DNA of 15,358 nt from Gemmatimonadaceae bacterium (lineage in GTDB: Bacteria; Gemmatimonadota; Gemmatimonadetes; Gemmatimonadales; Gemmatimonadaceae), in NCBI GenBank assembly GCA_014379705.1, contig JACMLI010000297.1, forward strand, positions 1-15,358, in the 5' to 3' direction. Positions 1-6,501 of this stretch are shown piece after piece; the stretch's first letter is position 1; each line of letters opens with the position of its first letter. A program made the translations under genes and the position numbers. The notes under the pieces were generated by a model that ran no database searches, had not been told where the DNA came from, and worked only from the letters and a program-made list of their open reading frames with translations.

Positions 1-471
1 CGGCCGTGGCGGAGGCGACCGGTGGACCACCTCGCGGCAGGCCGCGAGAAGGAGGGCCCGTTCGGCGTGCGCACGATCTTCGCGCACCAGGAACGCGGTT
101 CCAGCCGGGTCGGCGTGCGACGGATCGGCGAGCATCGCAAGGCGCCGGAAGCCATGTCGGGTGAGCCCCAGTGCCGAGGGGGTGGCGTCCTCTCCCGCGA
201 GCGCGCGGCGAAGCACCTCGTCCAGGTCTTCGGATGCAACGCGACCGCGCTGCCACGCCGCCTGGTACTCCTCGAGGTCGAGGTAGGGACGCGCCCCGTT
301 GAGCTGTGAGGCCGCGTCCACCGCCTCGGCGAAGCGCAGGTGCTGGAACGCGTGCAGCGTGTTGTGGTGGATGAAGACCCCGAGCGGACCCTGGTCCGGG
401 AGAATGCCGCGTGCCTTGTTGAGGGCGGCGTCGATCGGTGTCCCGGAGGAACTCGTGGCGTGGTGCGACAT
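1..471 (-). CDS. dabA: DabA-like protein (DUF2309/UPF0753), N-terminal part, runs off left edge
   Basis: Reading the minus strand from an ATG at 469-471 gives 157 codons with no stop to the window edge, so the gene is 3'-truncated by the window. The N-terminus contains DQGPLGVFIHHNTLHAFQHL (residues 31-50), followed by a GARPYLDLEEY stretch, which I recognise as the start of the DUF2309/UPF0753 family. The characterised member, DabA, is the cytoplasmic beta-carbonic-anhydrase-like zinc subunit of the DAB inorganic-carbon accumulation complex. Its catalytic Cys/Asp/His residues lie several hundred residues in and are outside this window, so activity cannot be judged. The ATG abuts the TAG of the SulP gene (TAGATG), so translation is probably coupled to the transporter. 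DabB, the usual NuoL-like partner, is not in the window but could lie beyond the left edge. The family call is from memory of the motif. Confidence 0.82.
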   Translation of the reverse strand, partial: MSHHATSSSGTPIDAALNKARGILPDQGPLGVFIHHNTLHAFQHLRFAEAVDAASQLNGARPYLDLEEYQAAWQRGRVASEDLDEVLRRALAGEDATPSALGLTRHGFRRLAMLADPSHADPAGTAFLVREDRAHAERALLLAACREVVHRSPPPRP

Positions 472-2064
472 CTAGTGCGCCAGCCCACCCTTGCCCAGCA
501 TGCTGTCCAGCCCGATGAGCCGCACGTCGATCCTGCGATCCTTGGCTGAATCCCGGAACTCCCTGAGCACCTCCGCCGCATCATGGTCGATGCGCTTGAC
601 CGCCGTGCCGTCGATCTCCACCGCCGATCCGGGCGGGAACTGCTGCAGGCGTGTAGACAGGTTCGCCTTGGACAGGAACGTGAGGTGTTCGTTGAGCCGC
701 AGGCGCGTGGTGGTGCCTTCCTGGCCGACGATAACGAAGCTCGGGGCGCGCAGGTGCTCGAGGAGGATGAACACGATGCTGGTGACGAGGCCGATCGAGA
801 TGCCCTTGAGCAGGTCGGTGAGCAGGATCGCCACCGTGGTGACAAGGAACGGCAGCCACTGATGGAACCCGCGCTTGAGGAAGTACGTGAGCTGGCGGGG
901 ATGGGCGAGCTTGTACCCCGTGTACAGCAGGATCGCCGCGAGGACCGCGAGCGGGATGCGATTCAGGAGGGCGGGGATCACCAGTACGGCGACGAGGAGC
1001 AGCACGCCGTGGATGATGGCCGAGGCGCGCGTCTTCGCGCCGGCGTACACGTTGGCCGAGCTGCGCACGATCACGCCGGTCATCGGGAGGCCGCCGGCGA
1101 GGCCGGAGAGCGCGTTGCCCAGGCCCTGCGCCACCAGCTCGCGATTCGCCGGGGCTTCGCGCTTGAGTGGATCCATCCGGTCGGTGGCTTCGAGGCTCAG
1201 CAGCGTTTCGATCGAAGCAATTACCGCGACGGTGCCGGCCACGGTCCACACGGCCGGCGACAGGATCACGGACCAGTCGGGGAAGCTCAGCGCGCTGCGC
1301 AGGTCGCCCACCGAGCCGATCAGGGGGAGCGTGACGAGGTGATCCCCGCCGAGCGCCATCGCCGATCCGCTGCCGATGAAGAACGCATTGATCGCCATGC
1401 CCAGGATCACGGCCACCAGCGCCCCGGGCACCATGGCGAAGCGCTTCATGAAGGGACGATCCCACAGGATGAGTATCGCAAGCGCCAGTACGCTCAGGAG
1501 CACCGCACCGGGCTGCACGCGCTGGAAGGCCTCGCCGATCGCCGAGAAGGTGTTGTTGCCGGACGCCTGCTGGAACGCCTGGTCGCCCTCGAAGTCCGCG
1601 TCGTACCCGACGGCGTGCGGGAGCTGCTTGAGGATGATGATGACGCCGATGCCGCAGAGCATCCCGCGGATGACGGCATTCGGGAAGTAGTAGCCAATAA
1701 CGCCGGCGCGCAGGAACCCGAGGCCGACTTGCATCAAGCCGGCGAGGAAGACCGCCGTGAGGAAGGCGGGGAAGGAGCCTAACGTGGTGATCGCCGAGAG
1801 GACGATCGCGGTCAGGCCGGCGGCCGGCCCACTGACCATCAGGTGCGAGCCCGAGGCGATGCCGACGACGATGCCGCCGATGATCCCGGTCACGATGCCC
1901 GAGAAGAGCGGGGCCCCGGAGGCGAGCGCGATGCCGAGGCAGAGGGGCAGGGCGACAAGGAACACGACGACCGAGGCGCCCACGTCCGCACGCCAGGACT
2001 CGCGGAATCGCGGTGTCCAGTTCGCGCTCCGTTCGTCCAGCGACTCGTGTGAAGCTGAGGCCAT
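472..2064 (-). CDS. SulP/SLC26-family anion transporter with C-terminal STAS domain (putative bicarbonate transporter)
   Basis: 530-residue membrane protein. Residues about 25-435 hold repeated hydrophobic helices of a SulP transporter core. They include GLPMTGVIVRSSANVYAG (325-342), a signature I associate with the SulP branch often linked to carbonic anhydrases, and SIETLLSLEATDRMDP (284-299). Residues about 440-530 form a STAS domain; where anti-sigma-antagonist STAS proteins carry a phosphorylatable serine (DSSG-like), this protein reads IDHDA, so phospho-regulation at that site is unlikely. SulP proteins move sulfate, bicarbonate or other anions. The adjoining DabA-like gene suggests bicarbonate, which is inference. 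The ATG at 2062-2064 has no clear ribosome-binding site, and a stable inverted repeat ends nine bases before it. One rare TTA codon (Leu95) lies in a CGTTAGGC octamer. Confidence 0.93.
   Translation of the reverse strand: MASASHESLDERSANWTPRFRESWRADVGASVVVFLVALPLCLGIALASGAPLFSGIVTGIIGGIVVGIASGSHLMVSGPAAGLTAIVLSAITTLGSFPAFLTAVFLAGLMQVGLGFLRAGVIGYYFPNAVIRGMLCGIGVIIILKQLPHAVGYDADFEGDQAFQQASGNNTFSAIGEAFQRVQPGAVLLSVLALAILILWDRPFMKRFAMVPGALVAVILGMAINAFFIGSGSAMALGGDHLVTLPLIGSVGDLRSALSFPDWSVILSPAVWTVAGTVAVIASIETLLSLEATDRMDPLKREAPANRELVAQGLGNALSGLAGGLPMTGVIVRSSANVYAGAKTRASAIIHGVLLLVAVLVIPALLNRIPLAVLAAILLYTGYKLAHPRQLTYFLKRGFHQWLPFLVTTVAILLTDLLKGISIGLVTSIVFILLEHLRAPSFVIVGQEGTTTRLRLNEHLTFLSKANLSTRLQQFPPGSAVEIDGTAVKRIDHDAAEVLREFRDSAKDRRIDVRLIGLDSMLGKGGLAH
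1777..1784 (-). repeat. CGTTAGGC octamer, copy 1 (inside sulP)
   Basis: The plus strand reads GCCTAACG. In the sulP frame it gives ACG-TTA-GGC (Thr94-Leu95-Gly96), the only TTA codon in that gene. Confidence 0.7.
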
Positions 2065-2073
2065 TTGAATGAC

Positions 2074-2143
2074 GCGTGGGAGCGTGGGAGCGTTCGAGCG
2101 TGAAGGACCGCGTGAGCTGTCGCAGGCTCACACGCTCCCACGC
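2074..2143 (-). repeat. Inverted repeat in the sulP leader, with an alternative nested hairpin
   Basis: Arms 2074-2091 and 2126-2143 pair over 18 bases with one mismatch around a 34-base loop. The left arm also contains a tandem 8-mer GCGTGGGA at 2074-2081 and 2082-2089. A second hairpin is possible between 2112-2117 (GTGAGC) and 2126-2131 (GCTCAC); it shares bases with the long stem, so the two are mutually exclusive. On the minus-strand transcript the long stem ends nine bases before the sulP ATG, in a leader without an obvious Shine-Dalgarno. This could be a translational control element, an attenuator or simply a palindromic repeat; no downstream U-tract is present. Confidence 0.6.
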
Positions 2144-2192
2144 CTGACGGAGGACGAGACGCACGACAGCGCGCCCCCGCCCCGGTACGGCA

Positions 2193-2221
2193 ATCCTAGG
2201 CTCACAGCCAGCCCACGACAA
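2193..2221 (-). promoter_or_regulatory. Candidate sigma70-type promoter for sulP-dabA
   Basis: On the minus strand, TTGTCG (2216-2221; 4/6 to TTGACA) and TAGGAT (2193-2198; 4/6 to TATAAT) are separated by exactly 17 bases in the most AT-rich part of the gap. Transcription would start near 2186, giving a leader of about 120 bases that contains the inverted repeat. Consensus match only. Confidence 0.35.
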
Positions 2222-2300
2222 CCAACAATTTCCTTGCAGTGGCTATCGAGTTTCTTTCGTGTTGTGCGGCAGACCTTGCGCGCGGGTGACCCCCCGGCAT

Positions 2301-2308
2301 GCCTAACG
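2301..2308 (-). repeat. CGTTAGGC octamer, copy 2 (intergenic)
   Basis: The plus strand reads GCCTAACG, 17 bases beyond the 3' end of the metallo-hydrolase gene. It is the only copy outside coding sequence, so codon choice cannot explain it. Confidence 0.7.
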
Positions 2309-2324
2309 ATTCGGCACCAGGTCC

Positions 2325-3128
2325 CTAGAACAGGTCCATCTGCTCGGCGCGCCGCGCCCGCTCGACCGTGAACGTCGTCGCCCGGTCCTGCCCGGCGATC
2401 GTCACCGTGCCGCGGAACGCCGACTTTCGGAGGCTCCCCGCGACGGTGTCGTGCGCCGCGGCTTCGGTGTTGTTCTGCAGGCTGAGGTGCGCCAGCACGA
2501 GGTGACGCAGCCCGCGATGCGCGATCCCACGCGCCAGCCGCGCCGCCCCCCGGTTGCTCAGGTGGCCACGGCCCCCACGGATGCGTTGCTGCACCGAGTG
2601 CGGATATGGCCCGTGTCGCAGCATGTCCTCGTCGTGGTTGCTCTCCAGCACCAGCGCATCGACGTGCGCGAACGCCCGCTCCACCGTCACGGCGGCGTAC
2701 CCCAGGTCGTACGCAATGCCGCAGCGCACCCCCGTGCTCCGGCTCTCGATGGAAATCGCCACCGGCTCCGTGCAGTCATGGGGGATGCGAATGCTGGACA
2801 CCAGCATCGTGTCCAGCATCAGCGTCTCGCGCGACGTGATGGGGACGGGCTTCACCACGGCGAGGTCCGGCATCGCCTCGATCGTCCCGTGCGTCGCGTA
2901 CACCGTCCACCCGAAGCGCCTGGCCGCCACGCGCGCCCCCGACGCGTGGTCGCCATGCGCGTGCGTGAGGATCAGGGCCGAAATCGACTCCGGCGCAATG
3001 CCCGTCGCGCGCAACCGCTGGGCCAGCGTGCGCGCCGGGAACCCGGCGTCGACGAGCACGCGATCACCATCGCACTCGACTACCGTCGCGTTGCCGCCGC
3101 TCCCCGTGCCGAGGATCGTGACGTTCAC
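2325..3128 (-). CDS. MBL-fold metallo-hydrolase, YycJ/WalJ-like
   Basis: 267-residue protein with a metallo-beta-lactamase fold. The N-terminal strand ILGTGSGGNATVV (5-17) and VLVDAG (24-29) precede the metal-binding motif H56-A-H58-G-D60-H61, followed by ASGARVAARRFGWTVYAT, much like YycJ-type small MBL proteins. A later DALVLESNHDEDML segment carries the second metal-binding region. Relatives are cytoplasmic, di-metal hydrolases with reported nuclease activity; the substrate here is unknown. The start is GTG at 3126-3128, which overlaps the TGA of the GlmU-like gene in GTGA and places the first strand at the N-terminus as the family requires. The reading frame stays open much further upstream, but that part overlaps the GlmU-like gene and resembles nothing. 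Last gene of the minus-strand run; I see no terminator after it. Confidence 0.88.
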   Translation of the reverse strand: MNVTILGTGSGGNATVVECDGDRVLVDAGFPARTLAQRLRATGIAPESISALILTHAHGDHASGARVAARRFGWTVYATHGTIEAMPDLAVVKPVPITSRETLMLDTMLVSSIRIPHDCTEPVAISIESRSTGVRCGIAYDLGYAAVTVERAFAHVDALVLESNHDEDMLRHGPYPHSVQQRIRGGRGHLSNRGAARLARGIAHRGLRHLVLAHLSLQNNTEAAAHDTVAGSLRKSAFRGTVTIAGQDRATTFTVERARRAEQMDLF

Positions 3129-4318
3129 CGCGGGATCGACCAGCGTGCTCCGTGCACGCGCGTCAGGTGGACCCGCTCGCGGTCGCCCATCGTGACGTGG
3201 CGACGCGCCATCACGCGGGCCGCGACCTCGAGGAACTTGTCGAGCCGATACGTGTCGTCCCCCCACGCGAAAGGCGGGATCACCTTCGCCGGCAGTCCGT
3301 CGCTCACGACGTTCGCACCCGCGCCGACCACGGTGCCCGTCATGAGGCGCGTGCCGATCGCCGTCTTCGCGTGGTCCCCCAGGAGCGTGCCGAGGAACTG
3401 CAATCCCGTGTCCCGGTCCCCCCCGGGCGTCCACGTCTGCACGTTGCCGTACGTGTTCTTGAGGTTGCTCGTCACCGTCGCTGCGCCGAGGTTGGTCCAT
3501 CGACCGAGCACCGAATGACCGACGAAGCCGTCGTGGCCCTTGTTGGCATGGCCGATGAAGATCGACGTGCTCAGCTCCCCGTGCACGCGGCACATCTCTC
3601 CGATCGACGCCGTCGCGACCTTGCCGCCGAGCACCTGCGTGTCGCGTCCGATCGCGCAGGGGCCGACGAGGCGCGTGAACGCGGCCACCGTGGCGCCGGC
3701 GCGCACGAGGATCGGTCCCGCACTCGCGTCGAATACCACGAACGGCTCCACCCGGCTCCCCTGCTCCAGCACGACGTCGTTGGCGCCGAGCACCACATGG
3801 CCTTCCAGCGACGCGCGCGAGACGGCGGGGGCCAGTGCGGCAATGTCGCCGCCCAGCATCGCCGGCAGGTGACGCAACAGGTCCCACGGGTGCTCCAACC
3901 ACCACCCCTCGATCGCGGTCGTCGGCGCCGCCTCGTCCAGCAAGGCGTCGAGCGACCACGCACCGTCTGCCAACGCCGATATGTCCAGCGCCCTGGCGAG
4001 CCGCACGGCCACGACCTGCCCGCCGCTGCGCCATGCGCTCCCCCTCGGTAGCGCGGCGAGTGCGGGAGCAAACCGCGCATTCGCGAGCAGCGTTCCCGCC
4101 GGCAACGTCCCACCCATCAGGCAGGACGGGGCATCGAACTCGGCGAAGTCGCTCAGGTGCGCCGACGCCACGTACCCGCTGACCGGCGCTCCCGTGACCA
4201 CCGCCCACCGCTCGCGTCCGAGCAGTACACCGGCGCGCAACTCGCCACAGGGCCGCGTCAGCGCGAACGGCTCGAAACGCCGCGCGGCGGCGTCATCGAA
4301 GAGGACCACGCCCGTCAC
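3125..4318 (-). CDS. GlmU-like sugar nucleotidyltransferase/acetyltransferase (alternative bacterial GlmU type)
   Basis: 397 residues. The N-terminus (GVVLFDDAAARRFEPFALTR, then PCGELRAG) lacks the GxGTRM pyrophosphorylase motif of classical GlmU and matches the alternative family of putative UDP-GlcNAc diphosphorylase/glucosamine-1-phosphate acetyltransferases (TIGR03991-like). From about 160 to 375 the protein carries hexapeptide-type repeats expected for a left-handed beta-helix. The stretch KGHDGFVGHSVLG with TNLGAATVTSNLKNTYG (260-291) lines up with the GlmU acetyltransferase core; counting back from the Asn of TNLGA, His262 falls where E. coli GlmU has its catalytic His363. The start is GTG at 4316-4318, overlapping the manC TGA; its own TGA overlaps the MBL start. 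Likely role: making an activated amino sugar for envelope or glycan synthesis. The exact substrate is not shown by the sequence. Confidence 0.85.
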   Translation of the reverse strand: MTGVVLFDDAAARRFEPFALTRPCGELRAGVLLGRERWAVVTGAPVSGYVASAHLSDFAEFDAPSCLMGGTLPAGTLLANARFAPALAALPRGSAWRSGGQVVAVRLARALDISALADGAWSLDALLDEAAPTTAIEGWWLEHPWDLLRHLPAMLGGDIAALAPAVSRASLEGHVVLGANDVVLEQGSRVEPFVVFDASAGPILVRAGATVAAFTRLVGPCAIGRDTQVLGGKVATASIGEMCRVHGELSTSIFIGHANKGHDGFVGHSVLGRWTNLGAATVTSNLKNTYGNVQTWTPGGDRDTGLQFLGTLLGDHAKTAIGTRLMTGTVVGAGANVVSDGLPAKVIPPFAWGDDTYRLDKFLEVAARVMARRHVTMGDRERVHLTRVHGARWSIPR

Positions 4319-5346
4319 GCGCGCTCCCGTACGTCCTGGGGCAGGCTGTCGATGAGGGTCTTCAGGTCTGCCGCGTGCTCCATGGTGGTGACGAGCGTGA
4401 GGCCGGGCCGCGAAACGACGATGAGGTCCTTCACGCCGAACAATACGACATCGCCCCCCTCCGCGTGCACCACGTTGCCATGGGACTGCACCGCCCAGGC
4501 CGGCCCTACAGCGGCGTTGCCACTCGCGTCGAGTGCCCGCACGCGGTGCAACGCGGCCCAGGTGCCCACGTCATCCCAACCAAAGCTCCCCGGAATGACC
4601 AGCACGCGCCGGCTCCGTTCGAGCACTCCCACGTCCACCGAGATCGAGCGTACCGAGGCGAAGAAGGCGGCGATGTCCGTGGAATGTGCATCGAGCGACG
4701 GCGCGACTTCTGGCGTGTGGGCGCGCACTTCAGCAAGGAAATCGGCCACGCGCCACACGAAGATCCCCGAATTCCAGAGGTAGCCATCGCTCACCATCTG
4801 CTCCGCGCGCGCGCGATCGGGCTTCTCGACGAACTTCTCCACACGGCGTGCATCGCCTTCGACCGGGTCGCCGGGAGCGATGTAGCCGAATCCCGGATCC
4901 GGACGCGAGGGCACCACGCCCACCGTCACGAGCGCGTGGTGTTCCTCGGCGAGATCGGCTGCCCGGGTCAGCGAGGCGCGAAACCCAGCAGCATCACCGA
5001 TCGACCAGTCTGCGTGAACGCTCAGCATCGTGCCGTCGGGATCGCGGTGCGCGATTTCGTTGGCGGCCCACGTGAGCGCACCCGCAGTCCCTGCGGGTCG
5101 CGGTTCGGCGATCACGTTCTCGGCGGGAACTTCGGGGGCCAGCTCGCGGATCGCCGGCACCAGCGATGCGTTCGTGAGGATCAGCGTGTGGGCGCCGTCA
5201 GCGAGGGAACCCAGGCGATCGAGGGTCTCGCGGAGGAGCGGGTGCTGCGTAACGAGTGGCAGCAACTGTTTGGGACGCGCCGGGGTGCTCAGCGGCCAGA
5301 AACGCGAGCCTACCCCGCCGGCGAGGACGACCACCCAACGACTCAT
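4315..5346 (-). CDS. manC: Mannose-1-phosphate guanylyltransferase (ManC type)
   Basis: 343 residues, the length of a single-domain enzyme without the phosphomannose-isomerase domain of long ManC proteins. It converts mannose-1-phosphate and GTP to GDP-mannose in the cytoplasm, feeding polysaccharide and glycoconjugate synthesis. Motifs in order: LAGGVGSRFWPLS (8-20) with PKQ (25-27), the nucleotide-binding signature; FVEKPD (172-177); WNSGIFVW (191-198); and GWDDVGTW (256-263), which is typical of guanylyltransferases of this class. The usual PADH metal-binding motif reads HADW (111-114); the Asp is kept but the His is a Trp. The ATG at 5344-5346 has a good Shine-Dalgarno (GAGGGG, 5353-5358 on the minus strand, 6-base spacer). 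The TGA overlaps the GTG of the GlmU-like gene. Confidence 0.92.
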   Translation of the reverse strand: MSRWVVVLAGGVGSRFWPLSTPARPKQLLPLVTQHPLLRETLDRLGSLADGAHTLILTNASLVPAIRELAPEVPAENVIAEPRPAGTAGALTWAANEIAHRDPDGTMLSVHADWSIGDAAGFRASLTRAADLAEEHHALVTVGVVPSRPDPGFGYIAPGDPVEGDARRVEKFVEKPDRARAEQMVSDGYLWNSGIFVWRVADFLAEVRAHTPEVAPSLDAHSTDIAAFFASVRSISVDVGVLERSRRVLVIPGSFGWDDVGTWAALHRVRALDASGNAAVGPAWAVQSHGNVVHAEGGDVVLFGVKDLIVVSRPGLTLVTTMEHAADLKTLIDSLPQDVRERA

Positions 5347-5385
5347 GTTGTGCCCCTCGTGACCGGCCCACGTGACGTGACCGGG

Positions 5386-5399
5386 GGCGGGTTCCCGCC
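5386..5399 (-). other. Short perfect inverted repeat between the Roadblock gene and manC
   Basis: GGCGGG-TT-CCCGCC lies five bases after the Roadblock stop codon and can form a 5 bp GC stem with a four-base loop on the minus-strand RNA. No T-run follows, so a classical intrinsic terminator is unlikely. Just downstream, CGTGACCGG occurs twice (5358-5366 and 5376-5384), 18 bases apart. Possible attenuator or processing site; weak. Confidence 0.3.
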
Positions 5400-5404
5400 A
5401 CGCT

Positions 5405-5788
5405 TTAGATGATGGACGCGATATTGCCGCGGTGCCGGCGGAGGTCGGCGATCAGGGCGCCGAGGTTGGCCTGCGGATGTACCAGGACGACGAGGACCGC
5501 GTCGGCGGCGAGCGTTGTAATGATTGCGAAGCCCCGCTCGTACTCGAGCACGGCGGTCACGAGCGCACCCCGGCCACTCGTGGCGCTCAGCTCACCCGCT
5601 GCGGCTGCCAGGGGTGGGACGTGGGCGGCCAGGGGTTCGAGATCGAGTCCCCCGTGGGCGCGACCGTCTATGACCATCCCATCGCGACCGAGGAGAACGA
5701 CGGCGTCGACCCCATCGCGCTGGGCGAGCGTCGCGACCAGCTCTCGAATGGTGGGCAACCGGCCAGTGGTCATTGTGGGACCAAGCAT
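5405..5788 (-). CDS. Roadblock/LC7-domain protein (MglB-like)
   Basis: 127 residues forming one alpha/beta domain: an N-terminal helix (TIRELVATLAQRDG), strand AVVLLGRDGMVIDGR, a second helix, then strands around GALVTAVLEYERGFAIITTL and AVLVVLVH, and a C-terminal helix ending RGNIASII. This is the Roadblock/LC7 plan, whose bacterial members act with small Ras-like GTPases of the MglA type in polarity, motility or regulation. No such GTPase lies in the window. ATG codons are available at 5786-5788 and in frame at 5771-5773; neither has a convincing Shine-Dalgarno, so the start is uncertain by five residues. It lies 58 bases upstream of manC on the same strand and divergently from the lipoprotein gene, with 92 bases between them. 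Confidence 0.8.
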   Translation of the reverse strand: MLGPTMTTGRLPTIRELVATLAQRDGVDAVVLLGRDGMVIDGRAHGGLDLEPLAAHVPPLAAAAGELSATSGRGALVTAVLEYERGFAIITTLAADAVLVVLVHPQANLGALIADLRRHRGNIASII

Positions 5789-5836
5789 AACCGTCTCGCG
5801 GGGTCGAAGGGAGGGGAGAAGTCTGGGGTGTCTCGC

Positions 5837-5865
5837 TTGAACTCGAATGCTGCCGTCGGTAACCT
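5837..5865 (+). promoter_or_regulatory. Candidate promoter for the lipoprotein-serS-kinase-pcrA-gatCAB operon
   Basis: TTGAAC (5837-5842; 4/6 to TTGACA) and TAACCT (5860-5865; 3/6 to TATAAT) are spaced by 17 bases in the divergent gap. Transcription would begin near 5872, only about nine bases before the ATG at 5881 but about 24 before a TTG at 5896 that has a proper ribosome-binding site. Consensus match only. Confidence 0.35.
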
Positions 5866-5880
5866 TCGGCCACGCCCATC

Positions 5881-6498
5881 ATGCAAAGGAACTCGTTGTC
5901 AGGACTCAACAAACGGCGTCGCGCCGTCACGCTTGCGCTCGTGGCCGTTGCCATCGGCGGGGCTTCAGGCTGCGACGATCCATTCGGACTCGACGCAACG
6001 CTGGAGGTCGTCACCGACACCTCCGTTGCCTTCGCAATGACGGGGACCGCGGCGTCCTCTCCGTCCGGCTTCAATGCCGCGACGGGAGGAGTCCTCCGGA
6101 TCCAGTCTGACATGGCCTTCGACGTCGCCTTCGACCTCACCACCGACAACAAGGTCCGATTCATCCCGGCCCGATTGATCAGTGCCGTGAAGTCGTCCTT
6201 CGGAAGCACGGTCGCGACGCAGCAAGTCAGCCTTCAGGCTCCGTCGGGTGGCTTCGACGCGCTGACGAAGGCGCCGAGCGGCGGCTACAAGGCCGACTCC
6301 GTGGTCGTGGTGTCGACGGGCCAGCCCGTCGTGATCGAGGTCACCAGCGATGCGTGCCAGTTCTCGCTCGCATCCCTGATCTATGCCAAGGTCGTGGTCG
6401 ACAGCGTGAACACGACGACGCGCCAGATTTTCTTCCGCGCCACGCGCAACCCGAACTGCGGCTTCCGATCGTTCCAACCAGGCATTCCCAAGGACTGA
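5881..6498 (+). CDS. Hypothetical lipoprotein
   Basis: 205 residues, family not recognised. The N-terminus has a basic region (KRRR, 11-14), a hydrophobic stretch (VTLALVAVAIGG) and a lipobox-like ASG-Cys31, so it is probably lipidated after signal peptidase II cleavage. Asp32 and Asp33 follow the Cys; Asp at +2 is the inner-membrane retention signal in E. coli, though that rule may not hold here. The mature part looks beta-rich, with two PSGG repeats (SLQAPSGGFDALTKAPSGGY) and two cysteines near the C-terminus that could form a disulfide. The start is ambiguous: ATG 5881 has no Shine-Dalgarno, while TTG at 5896-5898 has AAAGGA (5885-5890) five bases ahead; both keep the signal peptide. The stop is three bases before serS, so it seems to be first in the operon. 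Confidence 0.8.
   Translation: MQRNSLSGLNKRRRAVTLALVAVAIGGASGCDDPFGLDATLEVVTDTSVAFAMTGTAASSPSGFNAATGGVLRIQSDMAFDVAFDLTTDNKVRFIPARLISAVKSSFGSTVATQQVSLQAPSGGFDALTKAPSGGYKADSVVVVSTGQPVVIEVTSDACQFSLASLIYAKVVVDSVNTTTRQIFFRATRNPNCGFRSFQPGIPKD
6490..6494 (+). promoter_or_regulatory. Ribosome-binding site of serS
   Basis: AAGGA seven bases ahead of the serS ATG, placed inside the last codons of the lipoprotein gene. It supports 6502 as the start. Confidence 0.6.
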
Positions 6499-6501
6499 CG
6501 A

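Noticed and set aside
22..309. Small plus-strand open frame at the left edge
   Set aside because: The minus strand here is open throughout and encodes the DabA-like N-terminus, which explains the region.
583..1782. 399-codon open frame antisense to sulP
   Set aside because: Repetitive Arg/Glu/His composition typical of the opposite strand of a membrane-protein gene in GC-rich DNA.
581..2221. 546-codon open frame on the minus strand overlapping sulP in another frame
   Set aside because: Its product is Arg/Pro/His-rich, as expected for a shifted frame in GC-rich DNA, and the overlapping SulP frame gives a clear family match.
2281..2324. Possible terminator after the MBL-hydrolase gene
   Set aside because: Only a three-base stem (GGG-TGA-CCC) is available and no T-run follows on the minus strand.
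2069..2371. Possible 100-residue gene on the plus strand across the sulP-MBL gap
   Set aside because: No ribosome-binding site, no recognisable feature, and it runs into the 3' end of the MBL gene on the opposite strand and through the sulP leader hairpin.
3129..4208. Upstream extension of the MBL-hydrolase frame to a 627-residue protein
   Set aside because: The extension is low-complexity Arg/Gly/Ala and lies inside the well-supported GlmU-like gene; the hydrolase's first beta-strand begins at the GTG at 3128.
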